Below, in pieces: positions 10,401-21,600 of a DNA stretch of 64,000 nt (within the stretch, counting starts at the first letter, position 1; each line of letters starts with the position of its first letter). The DNA is from Nectonema munidae (taxonomy: Eukaryota > Nematomorpha > Nectonematoida > Nectonematidae), in NCBI GenBank assembly GCA_030549495.1, contig JAUIRK010001041.1, positions 744,001 to 808,000 of the forward strand, read 5' to 3'. The notes beneath the pieces were generated by a model. The model was not told where the DNA came from and did not search any database. It saw only the letters and a list, made by a program, of their open reading frames with translations. Position numbers and translations under genes: made by a program.

Positions 10401-13400
10401 ATAAGAAACTGAAAGACAAACAGAAATACGCCCCGATAAAATGACTTTTCGCTTAAAGGGGGCCTACAATGTGGTTCCCAATTATGTCTTTGAAAAAAAG
10501 ATTTTTTTGCATTGAGAGCTAGTCCTAACACTGCGCAACAATAAATAAAACATACAGACACAAACATATATTTGATTTTTTTTGAAAATATTGAATAGAT
10601 AATCAACATGCTAAATTATATATATCATTAGATTTCAATTCCTTCCATACATTAAAAATATTTTATGCTAGTCTATTGCGTAATTATTAAATATTACATT
10701 AAAATTTTTATATCAATTAAATTAAGCATGCCAGCTAAACGCGATAAGATAGAGACACATTCTCTAAGATAAGATAGATAATCAGACCAGGAAAAAATTA
10801 CGTTTTCTTATAAGAGTTAATAACGACGATGGAATATCAAGAAAACCTTCACGGCTAGGAAAAGAAACCGTTCTCAATACTGTTTTGTACATGTGGTTCA
10901 GATAAGCAAGGCAAAATAGTATATTTGTTTCTGGAAAAAAATCCATTTAGAAATTAGACTGACCAATGAATTTATAGAAAGTGATGGCTGGCTTTACAGT
11001 TTTCAAAAAGATATGCCGTGTGATAAGTTACGCAGCCTTGATATGAAGATTGCAGTTGAATTTCCAGATAAATTTAAAAACATTATTTCAGATGGTGTTA
11101 TTCAAAAAATTAGGTATACAATGTAGAAGAAACAACACTGTCCAGTAAAATCATGATGTCCGAAAAAATCTTTGATCTTATAAAAATATCAATGTCCTTG
11201 TCATTTGCATGTCGATCTAATCTACAGAGATAGAAAATCAAATGGATTATATCGCCAAAAATGAAATAAAAAATCCAACAATTAAACATTTTTTTAAATA
11301 TTGTCAAAAGAAAAATGTGTTTTAGACTTTAGAAAAGCTATTGATTGATTTAAATACATAATACGATTCCTTGAATCACAAAGTGACTATTAATAGGTAA
11401 CGACGTCACTTGTTAATACAGACATTAATTTTCCTCGTCGCTAATAGAAATCAGCATCAGTTCAATGCAAAATAACACACTTTTTAAACATCTAAAGTTA
11501 ATAAAAGATATTTTCAATTAGATTATTTCATTATAGTGTGATAAGTTATATAGCGCGTCTGACCTAAATGCGCTATACTAATGAGGGACAGTGTCATACA
11601 AAAAGTAAAAAGGATCCGTGATAAATTAAAAATCTAGACAGAGTATATGCATGCACGCACGCATATCATATTACATCCCAAAAATGGTGGATAAAATTTT
11701 ATCATGTAAAGGCCAGCTTAATGAATGATATACAAAAATAAAATACATGATATAAATTACAATTATCCAATAATTGAATAATGAAATGATAAAAGAAAAG
11801 AAAAGCTTTTTATCTGATCGTACAAAAACACATTATTATGAAGCGAGTTTAGGTAACATAAATTACTTATTAAATAAAAGAGTGAATGTATTTAGGGTGA
11901 AAAATATTGATAAAAAGATAAAAGTATATGAGTCTATTAGAGAGGTGTTTTTGGATATCGGACCTTCTTTATTATACTGTTTTTATCGTATTGCTTTTGT
12001 CTTGCTATGTCATTACTATTCGGTAAAAGGGCAATGTGTCGGCAGCTATATTGCTTCCAATTATTCCCATAATACCTACTACGTGACGAATAGTGGCATT
12101 AGTTTGTAGATTTTATGATGCGCCATCCATACATCAGCCACATAAGCTGGTTTAGAGGCAACTGCACGTTACCCGGCATTATTGAATTAAAATAAAGTAA
12201 ATAATCGTAAAATACTTGTTTCCATCCTTGTATGTTATATTTATGTTAGGTTAATTCATTACGCCTGGTTGAATCAAAGAGATATAGGTAAGGAACAAAA
12301 TATGCAATAAGCAGAAAATAGTATACCATTCTGTTTTCTGCTAATTTGGTTAAAACAAGTTTACAATTAGATATAAAATTAAATATTTTTAATAAAATTT
12401 AGATGCAATATCTATAAATCGTTTTAAACCTTAGTGCGGTTTTTTGGTTTAGAATTTTTTTCAATATGTTTTATTATTTATTACAATCTAGTTTTTCACA
12501 AGATAGACCTTTTTTCCAACTCCTGACTCTTTGAAAGAGCCTAACGACCTGTTATCGAAATTTATAAACACAGTAAATTTAAATGGATTGGGGGATGGAT
12601 CTTCTTTATAGCGGATAAGGCAGGTTAGACTAAAATACATAGATTATAACATAAAGAACACAGTAAATTTAGATGGATTGGGGAATGGATGTTCTTTATA
12701 GCGGATAAGGCAGGTTAGATTAAAATACATAGATTATAACATAAATAATTATGGAGTCAGTTATTTTTGCGAGTTTAATGGCTAACTCAAAAAGAAAACA
12801 ACTACAACTCCAACTTACTCGTTATATCCCAAAATTTCAAGTCTTGAGATTTTATCTATGAACTTTCACTTTTTGAGCATAGTCCTATACACATAACACT
12901 CTACAAAAAGAATTGTTTTTTATGTTGTAAAATAAAAGAAAAATAAATTGTTCTCTTATGAGATCAGTGGTAGCAGGTGGTATCAAAAACTAATATAATG
13001 AAAAAATTATTTATTTGACAATAGGAAAGAAAAAAATTACAGGTAATAAGAAATAAGACTATAGTAACTCTTTTTTGTGTGATAAGAAGAAAAACAGCCA
13101 ACACACAATGTGATTCTAGAGCTTGAACAGTAAGTCCTTGGCCTGGCAGTGCATGGCTTGTTCTAACATCTTCGTTTTCGTTTTTCTTCATAATAATATA
13201 TCCTGAAGAAGAAAAGAGTACATCCAAATGAGTAGAAGAAGGTCTAGAGATTGATCTTTTTTTAAAGACTGCACTGTTATTCAATCTCAAGTAGAACCTG
13301 CAAATGTCTCTCCGGAAATCTTTGCACGCATCATTTTCATCGGTGTCCGAGTGAACAAACTTGTGAATTATAAAAGCATTAACCACCACCATATCCAAAA

Positions 13401-15899
13401 TCCGAGTAAGAAATGGCCAATAGCATTTCTTACTTCTTATTGCTGTTGAATACTTACTTACTAGCCAGTCGTGTTTATCAACACCATCCATAAAACTAGA
13501 GTAATTCTTGAAGACATTTGGCTGACTGACTGACAGAAGATTTTACTTTAGAATTTTTCATCCAACGTTTTGCGCTTTGTAAAGGTTCTACTGTATCATA
13601 ATTAGTTCCGATGGTTACACAGATATTGTCAAGCCATTTAACAAAAAGAATGTCTTCATTAGAATCAAATCTGTAATCGTAGGTGCCCTGCTTTTGTTCT
13701 TCATTTTCTTTGAATCTTCTAAGGGGCAGTTATTTAGCCTCTTTTCTCGCAGTGTTCCAGTTGCTTGAAAACCGCTGTTTCGAAGATAAACAAGTAATTC
13801 ATATCCAGTAAATAAATGATCAAAAAAGACACAATGGGATTGAAGTTGCTTCACAAAATTCAGCATATTTAGTACTACTTTTGATCAAAATAATAAATCG
13901 CCGTGTTCAAGGTCTGCAGACTCAAAATTTTCTTTATCACAAAATGATATCAATTTTTCTATTTCTTGTAATGAAAAAATCTTTCACATCTTTTGGACAT
14001 TGTGAAAATATACTTAAGTTATTAGAACAAGGTAAAAAGCTACCAATTTCAAAATGTAAAAACAAATAACTGTAAAAGCAAATGATTTTATCAATGCATG
14101 TGTTAGATCATTCAATCAAAGTATGTCCATTTGTCACATCTACTGAAAGAAAAATACATCTGAGCAAAATTGTCTTCACACTCTCTTGAACACAATATAT
14201 CAAAAACCATTTGACAAGCTTTGAATGAAAATTTTTATGCTTACTTACATAAACACAATTGACAACATATTCTCCCATTTATCTCATATGAGATCAATCT
14301 TCAATTGTCATCTATTTTCTTAAATGCTGTACATATTATAGTTTTTAACAAATGCATTATTAGTTTTGTGTTATTTAAATAATAAAGCAATCGTTACAAT
14401 TTTATATCAACTAATATCTTCAGTCTCGCGTATAAGTTTTTTTTAAAAAAAAAACACTTTTTCATAATTTAACAGAAATTTTTTGACTCTTATAGAAACA
14501 CAAAAATTCCAAAAAAAAAGAAGCGATCAATATATATTACAACTCTAAAAATTACATAAAAGCAATGAAATTAAGATGGTTTTAACAGCAATACTGTAAA
14601 CCAACCTTAAACTAACCGATCTCATATGAGATCACTGGAAGATAATAGGTTAACAGAGCTGCAAAAAACTAGAATGTAAAGATTAATTTAGAATAAAATT
14701 TTATCATAAGGTATATCAATGCATTTATAATACATTAAACCAATTGAATTTCTTTAAAAAAATAGAAAATATATTGAATTGAAGCAAAGGTTTTGAAATC
14801 TTTTTTTGAAAAAATGATACTTGGGTTTCTTGTATAAACTAGAAGATTCCACTCACAAAATGTAAATATGATTTATTGGCTGATCACTTTTTAAATAAAA
14901 GTGCATTTTGATTAATTGTAAATACAGAAAAAATAAAATTGTTAGGTTGTATTCTTATCATATCATAATGACATAAGCACTTGTTCTCGATTAATGGTTA
15001 CGTTTATAGAATAAAAATATTAAAAACAAAACATAGGAAATGGATTACTAAAATAGTTATATCAAACAAATAAATATATCGTTGACATTTGTGCGAATTT
15101 TGTACTTTTATCAAATACTTGATAACAGAATTGGGGGGATAAAAAAAATTCTAACCTTTGATTAAATTATTTTTTAATTTCAATAAAGGTTTAAAAAATC
15201 TAGCTTTAATATCATTTTAGCATAAAAAGTTTTTGATTTATTTCATAGATTATTCATATTAGTTATTTCTGTAAGGAATACAAAATTTCGGATCAAGTGT
15301 AGAATCTGACTCAGAAACGTTTTGAGAGTCAGATTCTACACTTGATCGTGATTTGCAAAATTTCTCTCGAAAAGTTTCGCTGAGATTATAGATTTAAAAA
15401 TCTTTAGTTGCAAATTAGATCCAAATATATTTTGAAACATTAAAAATGGCCTATTGGTAAAGGAAGAAAGATATAAAATCATTTAAATAAAAAAGAGATG
15501 TCTGCTATAGAGAAAAAAGGAATACAATATAAAAAAAAAAGTATAAAAGTCAATGCATTTATCGAATAAAAGTTTTAAAAATATAATCTATAAGAATAAA
15601 GTATAAACTTAACTATATTTCAAATAATTTTTACGTATAGTCTATGACGGTGATGATTATGTCAAAAAATTTAAAATGAGCAAAAAATATAGGTATACAT
15701 TTAAATATTGAAATCTATTACTCTAAGTAAAATAATTGACTTTAAAATCATTCACTTGCAATAAATATATATAATAATTATTCAAAAAACACCTTCTGCA
15801 ATCGTTGATCTAATTCTGTATTTTGCTTTTCCAACATCAATAACTTGACCAACAAAATCATTGTCCGATTTTTCTCCACTGATAAAGTTTAAAGCAGAC
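7339..15899 (-). CDS. GAK: Cyclin-G-associated kinase (GAK/auxilin kinase) homologue, 5' kinase-domain part
   Basis: Two exons, 15793-15899 and 7339-7400, join in phase (1+2) with consensus splice sites. Together they encode the start of a kinase domain of the NAK family. A DFVGQ-V-D-G segment leads into TIAEGGFSYVF, the glycine-rich ATP loop, then AQETKTGKEYALK with the catalytic lysine of VAIK type. Human GAK has DFVGQTVELG and VLAEGGFAFVYEAQD at the same spacing. The first, mostly untranslated or very short coding exon must lie right of 15899 and was not located. The remaining kinase, PTEN-like, clathrin-binding and J domains must lie left of position 1. The family drives clathrin uncoating with Hsc70 and phosphorylates adaptor subunits. 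The 8.4-kb intron is filled with transposons. AAK1/BIKE is less likely, given the SALNF and IAEGGF wording. Confidence 0.8.
7575..7671. mobile_element. piggyBac-type MITE copy, ends decayed
   Basis: ATCGTCCGCTTAAGGTAAA at 7580 and AAGCAGACGATTAATTTTC at 7621 form the internal inverted pair of this family. It is followed by GGGCCTTAAAAAGAGTTAAA, a degraded CCC/TTAA end. Confidence 0.5.
7680..8760. other. Intronic AT-rich DNA, no gene seen
   Basis: This is intron of the GAK homologue. The short reading frames here have no recognisable sequence and AT-driven composition. No repeat ends were found. Confidence 0.4.
8764..8850. mobile_element. piggyBac-type MITE core copy
   Basis: GATCGTCTGCTTTAAGTTAAA at 8769-8789 and AAAGCAGACGATAAATTTG at 8804-8822 form the family hairpin with a spacer of about 14 bases. 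TTAA termini are no longer visible. Confidence 0.45.
8851..9530. other. Intronic DNA, no gene; C run at about 9332-9345
   Basis: No coding sequence seen. A purine-rich patch (9075-9105) and a run of about 14 C (9331-9344) look like remains of hAT-type ends, but no inverted partner was found. Confidence 0.3.
9531..9640. repeat. Dispersed repeat, copy 1 (partner at about 34133)
   Basis: GGTTGGCTGA-n-ACAC-n-ATTGCTACTGCTG-n-AAAGTGTAAC is shared with 34133-34195 in the same order and spacing, followed in both by a TTC-ACAC block. Family unknown; there is no coding capacity. Confidence 0.5.
9795..9950. mobile_element. hAT terminal fragment of the 3906-6468 family
   Basis: AGGGGCGCACATCAGGGG at 9796 followed by a G-rich stretch copies the terminus of the hAT at 3906-6468. 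TTTCGCTCCAACAATAATTTTG near 9870 matches the subterminal part of that element's other end. The copy is internally deleted and lacks its right terminus. Confidence 0.55.
9997..10125. mobile_element. piggyBac-type MITE with CCCTTTAACGACC end
   Basis: TTAA is at both edges (9997-10000 and 10122-10125). The left end, CCCTTTAACGACCAATGGGA, continues into a short palindrome, GGGACACCAGTGTCCC, and the right end is a shorter inverse ending AAGGGGTTAA. This wording is typical of piggyBac termini. AAAGCAGACGATTAGTTTTC inside links it to the rest of the family. Confidence 0.7.
10126..12565. other. Intronic DNA; possible Tigger-like remnant at 10930-11115
   Basis: On the plus strand 10930-11115, a decayed stretch reads like the CENP-B-type helix-turn-helix of Tigger transposases (EFIESDGWLYSFQKD, compare F-ASNGWL-FKKRH), but it is too short to be sure. 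A 111-codon open frame at 11774-12109 has no recognisable features. Nothing else was found. Confidence 0.25.
12566..12745. repeat. 90-bp tandem duplication
   Basis: Two adjacent 90-bp units (12566-12655 and 12656-12745) differ at only about five positions. Each contains TTTATAGCGGATAAGGCAGG. It is non-coding and lies in the GAK intron. Confidence 0.85.
12950..14653 (-). mobile_element. Decayed piggyBac element
   Basis: It holds a piggyBac transposase on the minus strand. The right margin is TTAA at 14650-14653, reading inward CCTATTATCTTCCAGTG and then the palindrome ATCTCATATGAGATCA, which occurs again at 14281 and, slightly changed, at 12953. The left TTAA end is not clear. The repeated palindrome probably marks transposase-binding subterminal sites. 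It lies in the large intron of the GAK homologue, same strand. Confidence 0.6.
12985..13870 (-). pseudogene. piggyBac transposase, C-terminal half
   Basis: In order on the minus strand: FFDHLFTGYELLVYLRN with G-QATGTLRE-RLN-CPL (first catalytic D region), then LFVKWLDNICVTIGTNY (second D), then FMDGVDKHDWLVSKYSTAIR with KCYWPFLTRILDM and DFRRDICRFYLRL (third D and what follows). This is the canonical piggyBac DDD core. The frame shifts twice: once around 13660, and once near 13520 where a GTCA unit is tandemly repeated. The N-terminal third and the Cys-rich tail were not found. It is a dead copy of a cut-and-paste transposase with TTAA target. Confidence 0.85.
14660..15290. other. Intronic AT-rich DNA, no gene seen
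   Basis: No coding or repeat structure was recognised. Confidence 0.4.
15291..15347. repeat. Perfect 22-bp inverted repeat (hairpin)
   Basis: Positions 15291-15312 and 15326-15347 are exact inverse complements around a 13-base loop. Pairing stops abruptly at both outer ends. It lies in the GAK-homologue intron about 450 bp downstream of an exon in gene orientation. It could be a small hairpin RNA, the remains of a palindromic element, or a cruciform. Nothing in the sequence settles this. Confidence 0.9.
15793..15899 (-). CDS. GAK: GAK homologue exon: pre-kinase segment and start of the glycine-rich loop
   Basis: This 107-bp exon has the acceptor TTTCCTTAG and the donor GAAG/GTGTTT. Thirty-five codons run from SALNFISGEKSDNDFVGQ to RIRSTIAE, with one base at each end shared with neighbouring exons. 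The final G joins the next exon's GA to complete the loop glycine. Human GAK starts QSALDFLAG and has DFVGQTVELG, so the exon sits very near the N-terminus. Confidence 0.8.
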
Positions 15900-16339
15900 C
15901 TAAGGAAACCAGACATAAACTTAACCAAAATTTAAAGAAAAATCTAATAATAAAAAATCGTATAAACATAAAAATATACAAAAAATACAAATAATAATTT
16001 TAAATCTGTGTAAAAATAAAAAAATTTTGATATATAATACTTATTAATGCTAATAGTAATTCTTGATACTAACCCTAGCCCCTTTAAATTTTGTGTGCGT
16101 GTATATACAGAGAGATACATACAGAGAGGACATTGCAAAATAGAAATAACAATAAATGAATGTGTAAATAATGGTGAAAAATAAACCTATAAGCATATTT
16201 AGTATTTAATCGATATAATTTTGATCCATGATTTTGATGATAGTACAATTGACTTTTTTGTAGTATTTGTTCCCTAAACGTATTTAGCGTAAAAGTATAT
16301 GACCAAATTTTGATTAAGTATTCAGCCTAAGAAAATTAA

Positions 16340-18010
16340 TTTCCAAAAGTTGCCAAGTATTATGACCAGGTATTGTTTTTTTTATTGGAGAGATTTGAAT
16401 AAAATTTTAAAACCTAAGCATGAAAATTCGTTTGCAATTTTGGATGAAAATAAAAATCTCCTAGATAATAAGACTTTAGAGAATAAGTTCAATGTCTATT
16501 TCACTAATCCTCAAATTGATACTGGTTCTATTTCCAATGAATCGTACTTAAAATTGAAACTTGTAACCACTTCTCTTGTAGTCACGTTTCAAGTGAACAC
16601 ATTTAAAAAAAAAATTTTCAATTAAATCTAGTAATTGTGAAGATATATATAAATTTATTACAAATTTGTTAAAATTAGTCATTTAATAAGATTGCCCCTA
16701 TACTACAAATGCTGTTCAATTCTTTCATTACACAAGAAATTTTTCCTAGTTGTTTTAAGATTTGTAGGGTTACACCGATACATAAAAATGGATCAAAAAA
16801 GAGTTACCAATTTACGTCTATTTTTCTTTGATACCTGCTATTCCAAAATATTTGAAAAAATTATTTCGACTCAAGTCGAATTTTATTTTGAAAGTAATAA
16901 TTTATATTATAGTCACCAATATGGATTTGGTAAAAACTACTCAACTGAGCAATTTCACTCTATTTTAATTAATGATATTACTAAAAGTTTTGAAAATAAA
17001 GAAGAAGTAATTTCTATTTTGTTGGATATGAAAAAAGCGTTTTATAGTGTTCATTTCAACAAATTAGTCTGTAAACTTGAAAAATATTGGTTTGATCCAG
17101 TGCCCGAGCTAAGCAAAAATTTTAGGGGGGGGGGGGGGGAGCTTGATTGTGGCGCTAATTTTGAACTATCAGATTAATCTGTTTCAAGACGAAAAAAAAG
17201 CATATGATGTATTTGTCAAGCCATATCTATTCAGATTACATTTTCATGAAAGAAATTATCATGAATGCTAGATATTTGACATATTTTTTTAGGGTAATGA
17301 AAAATTTTTTTAGGGGAGCTTGAAAATTAGCTGGAGGGCTTAAGAAATAGTTGGGGGAGGGGGAGGCTTGTGCCTCAAAATTTAATAGGTAGCGCGGGCT
17401 CTGTTTAGATCCCAATGCTTTGTCTTTCGTTTCATCCTATTTAAACGGTAGAAAACAGTGTGTAAGTATCAATAGTTCTCATTCAGATTTTTTATTCATA
17501 AATAAAGGGGTTCCTTAGGGATCTTTGTTGTGTCGTGTTTTATTCAAAATTTACATAAATGATATTTGCAATTCAAATAAAAAATTAAAGTTCCTGCTTT
17601 ATGCAGATGATGTAACTATTTTGATTTCATCTTCAATCATTCTTTTTACTGATTTGTATAGCTCTGTTTTAAATTCAAACGACATATAAAGCTCTACATA
17701 TTGGACAAATAAATTACAGTATTATTAACTGCGTTTCCGCAAATCTTGATAAAATATTTAATCTCCAAAAAAGAGCTCTAAAAATAGTGTTCAATAAGTC
17801 CATTCGGTCAAATTCTAATAGTCTTTTCCATACAAACAAATTGATATATTTATCTAGTTTGTCTTCTTTTATTTATAAGTTATTTAATGATAAACTTCCT
17901 ATAGTGTTTCAGAATCTTTTTCCTCCCAATTTATTCTCCGATGTTTATTACCTTCGCTCAACCGGCAAGTTCACCTTTAAAAAAATCAAAAAATTCTATG
18001 GTTTGTAATG
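16340..18010 (+). mobile_element. LINE remnant, CR1/Jockey group, split by a hAT MITE
   Basis: On the plus strand, the pieces in order are: a linker before the reverse transcriptase (RYCFFYWRDLNKIL, about 16362-16600); RT blocks SKIFEKIISTQ, YGFGKNYSTE and LLDMKKAFYSVHFNKL (16840-17060); after the MITE, FDPNALSF and KGVP-GSL (17410-17530), then LLYADDVTIL, the catalytic box, near 17595; and a typical LINE C-terminal tail, LQKRALKIV with FNDKLPIVF (17760-18010). At least five stops or frameshifts and an internal loss after the YADD box make it non-functional. The endonuclease is missing. Confidence 0.75.
17098..17403. mobile_element. hAT MITE inserted in the LINE
   Basis: The ends are CAGTGCCCGAGCTA and TAGCGCGGGCTCTG, imperfectly inverted, with AAATTTT-GGGG subterminal blocks and G runs at 17126-17140 and 17352-17366. 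The flanks TTTGATC (17091-17097) and TTTAGATC (17404-17411) are the near-identical target copies. The LINE reading frame resumes with the same residues (DP) after the element, confirming the insertion. Confidence 0.75.
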
Positions 18011-18690
18011 TTATAAAGTTCTACAATTAAAATTCTGATTTATTTTACAACACATCGAGTCTTTCAAAATAAAAAAAAACTTCATTGAGAAATTGTTTCA
18101 TCCTATCTCATTTTTTTCAAATAATCCATGTATTTATGTTTACTTTGATATAAAATAATTTGGGTATAAAATAGCCTTTTAATGACCCAGCTTATAACGA
18201 ATAAATTTTCTTCTTCTTTTATGAAAAATGACTAAAACAACGAATTTTAAAATAATTTATAAATAAAATATAAGACAAGATTGAATATTTATTTGTTTTA
18301 GATTAAAATATCTTTTTCTATCACTAGTATTACTAGAATATACAAACTTTTAAACTCTTCATTTAGCTTTACAATGTCTTCAAATTAAGTCCAGTCAATT
18401 GACCGCCAAAGAAGATTGACATATTTGATAATAAGGAAGGCAAATATATTATCAAAAGTTTTTTTGTTATTATGAGTAGAAATTTATCCAAACTTTTTCC
18501 CTATAATATATTTTCATATTTTGCAATTTATTCCAAACTGAATATAGTTTAGTTATTAAATTTTAGCTTATATTTTTTCCGCTAGCAGTTAATAATTTTC
18601 TGTTTTCAAAATCAATAACTTATCATTTGGTTTTTAAAGTAAAAATTGGCTTTTGTGTAATTAGAAATATTTGGTGGATTTTTTTTATAT
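18011..18690. other. AT-rich DNA, no gene seen
   Basis: Nothing recognisable between the two LINE remnants. Confidence 0.4.
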
Positions 18691-19741
18691 AAGAATAAGA
18701 AAAAGATGTTTCATATTGCAAGGCAGTATTGCAAGTTTGATACAAACGGCGTAATTGTGCCTTCTCGGTGAATACACAAGTGGGAAAAGATAAAGAAGAA
18801 TTTAATATCAGTGAGTGAAAGAGTCTTGGGACGCAACAAGCCTTGAGGAATAAAGCAAAAAGAGACGTGGTGGAACGAAAGTGTGAGAAGGGTGTTGAAA
18901 GGGAAAAATGGCTTTTAAGAGGCAAACACGAACTTGAAAGAAGACAAGGAATTATATGGAACAAAAAAGAAGAAAGCCAAAGGATGTATTGCGGTTGCTA
19001 GAAATCAAGGGATACAAAAACTGTATAATGATTTAAGAACGAAGGAAGGAGAAAATCAGATATACAGAATTGCCAAAGCAAGACAGAAAGAAAGGGAGGA
19101 GATTGGAAACGTCAATATTAACAAAGATAAATAAGGAAAAATGATATTTGACACTGAAGAAGAGGACAGGCAGGCAGAATATTTTGAAAAACTTTTAAAT
19201 ATGGGAAATAAAAATGAAGAATTGGAAGAAGCTTTGAAGGTTGAAGGGCCAGAAAAGATAATAGATGAAGATGAAGTATTTCAGCAAATCAGGAATATGA
19301 AGAATTATAAAGCAACTGGACTTGGTGAGATTAGCATTGATATGATTAAAGCAGGAGGACATGAAGCGAAAACATGAATGGTAAACCTAATAAAAAGTGT
19401 TTGGATTGAAGAAAAAATCCCTGAAGACTGAAAGAAAAGCGTACTAGTACCCATCTGGAAAAAAAGGTGATGTCTTAGAATGTGGTAGATATCGTGGTGT
19501 GAAGTTACTGGAGCACGGACTGAAAATACTCGAAAGAATTTTCGACAAGCGAATTCGTTCAATGATACAGATAAACCCACAAAAGTCTGGATTTATGCCT
19601 GGAAAGAGCGCAATAGACGCGATTTTTTTTTCACAAGACAACTAATAGAAAAGAAAATTGAAGGAAATGCATCATTTTTTTTTGTGGATTTGTAGATTTA
19701 GAGAAAGCATATGATAAAATTCATAGGAAAGTAGTCTATTG
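18691..19741 (+). mobile_element. RTE-like LINE, middle part (pre-RT and RT start)
   Basis: Blocks on the plus strand: KKKAKGCIAVARNQG with EGENQIYRIAKARQKE (18967-19100), QAEYFEKLLN (19170), FQQIRNMKNYKATGL (19278), SVLVPIW with CGRYRGVKLLEHGLKI (19440-19530), KSGFMPGKSAIDAI (19574) and DLEKAYDKIHRK (19700), the first RT aspartate. This order is that of the RTE-like 'craniofacial development protein 2-like' elements. It stops dead at 19741, where a hAT terminus begins. There are several frameshifts and stops. The 3' half of the same family occurs at 23825-24722. Confidence 0.75.
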
Positions 19742-19915
19742 CAGGGGCGCTCATACAGGGGGCGACGTTTGATTGATTTATTTGACAGGCTAAATTAACT
19801 TTTATAAAGAATAAGTTGCTAACACGATAAGATTAGCAATCTAGAGGGTTCACACGAAAATTTTGCAAGAATATCATTATAAAAAGAGGGGCCAAAAAGC
19901 CCCCCTCTCATCACT
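19742..19915. mobile_element. hAT-like terminal fragment truncating the LINE
   Basis: CAGGGGCGCTCATACAGGGG at 19742 is a hAT-type terminus of the window's G-rich kind. AGCCCCCCTCTCAT near 19898 may be the decayed opposite end. A target duplication could not be confirmed. Confidence 0.45.
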
Positions 19916-20217
19916 GAGAAAATAAAAATTGGCCTTCATAGATAGTGTTAAAGATTCTTTAAGAACTTTCAAATGTGTTTTATAATCTTTCAACTTAGCC
20001 AAATTCAAATCTTTATTAATTTCTTTCATACAAAATACGTTAAGAAATTTTCAAAAAATAAATAAATAAAATGGATAGTTAAAGGGGAAAAATTAAAAAA
20101 TGAAATATTAGAGAAAGGGGTGCTGTTATATTTGGAGGGAAAACACAAAAATTAATATTTTTTTCTGGTAAAGTTGTTTTGTAAACCATCATGTTTGGTT
20201 TTTTGTCCATTTTTTAT

Positions 20218-21600
20218 CAAAATCAATCAAACCTGTCAAAAAATTGATTTATATTTGACAGCTCATCTCAAAAAGGAACTTTTTATTTAAATAATTATAT
20301 AAAGTTTTTTACGCATGTATAAAAAACTAAAAAAACCCATTTTAATAAATATGCTGAATTCAGTGATGATATTCAGATTTTTTATGAAAATCAATCAAAC
20401 CTGTCAAAAAATTGATCTAAATGTGACAGCTCATGCTCAAAAAGGAACTTTTTATCTAAATAAGTATATAAGGGGGGGGGGGGGGGGGGGGGGGGTGGGG
20501 GGGGGGGGGGGGGAGTTTTTTACACATGTGATAACCATTTTCAAATATGCTGAATTCAGTGGTGATATTCATTTCGTTTTATGAAAATCAATCAAACCTG
20601 TCAAAAAATTGATCTAAATGTGACAGCTCATCTCAAAAAGGAACTTTTTATCTAAATAAGTATATAAAGTTTTTTACACATGTATAACCATTTTCAAATA
20701 TGCTGAATTCAGTGATGATATTCATTTTTTATGAAAATCATTCAAACCTGTCAAAAAATTGATCTAAATGTGACAGCTCATTTATAAAAAAAAATGATTT
20801 TAGTCTAAATAATTATGAATAAAGTTTTTTGAATAATACACGCATGTATACCCATTTTCAAATATGCTGAATTCAGTGATGATATTCATTTTTTATGAAA
20901 ATCAATCAAACCTGTCAAAAAATTGATTTAAATGTGACAGCTCATCTCAAAAAAGGAACTTTTTATCTAAATAAGTATATAATGTTTTTTACACATGTAC
21001 AACCATTTTCAAATATGCTGAATTCAGTGGTGATATTCATTTTTTTATGAAAATCAATTAAACCTGTCAAAGAATTGATCTAAATGTGACAGCTCATCTC
21101 AAAAAAACTTTTTATCTAAATAAGAATATAAAGTTTTTTACACATGTATACCCATTTTCAAATATGCGTGAATTCAGTGATGATATTCATTTTTTATGAA
21201 AATCATTCAAACCTGTCAAAAAAGTGATTTATCCCAAAAATAAAGGATCAGGCACGGTTTTTTGAATTAGAGAATTACGTTTAATAGAAAGTATAGGGAG
21301 GTGATGAAGTTTACCGTGTATGGCATTTTACACACATATACCCATTTTCAAGTAGGCTGTGTTTACTGGTTATATTCCTTTTTTTTATAAATATTAGTCA
21401 AACCTGACAAAATAATTTAAATATGACAGCCCATGTCAAAATTAAAATTTTTATTCTTTTAAAGTTTTTTATACATTTCAAGTATGCAGAATTTAATGCT
21501 GATGTTCATTTTTTATGAAATCAATAAAACCTGTCAAAAAATCGATTAAACCTGTAAATCAATGTCAAATATATAAACATAAAAATAACTTCTACTTGCA
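20218..21600. repeat. Satellite array A, about nine units of ~150-170 bp
   Basis: AATCAATCAAACCTGTCAAA recurs at about 20221, 20390, 20586, 20738, 20901, 21053, 21203, 21397 and 21521. Between these, each unit has TGTGACAGCTCATCTCAAAA, TTTTTACACATGTATA and ATGCTGAATTCAGTG. Outer units are the most diverged, as expected of an ageing array. One unit holds a pure G/T run of over 40 bases (20472-20513), either a hypermutated tract or an assembly uncertainty. No coding capacity. Confidence 0.85.

Noticed and set aside
11774-12109. 111-codon plus-strand reading frame
   Set aside because: No recognisable motif, AT-driven composition and no splice or repeat context.
18623-19641. Minus-strand reading frames of 65-113 codons
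   Set aside because: Shadows of the plus-strand RTE-like LINE.
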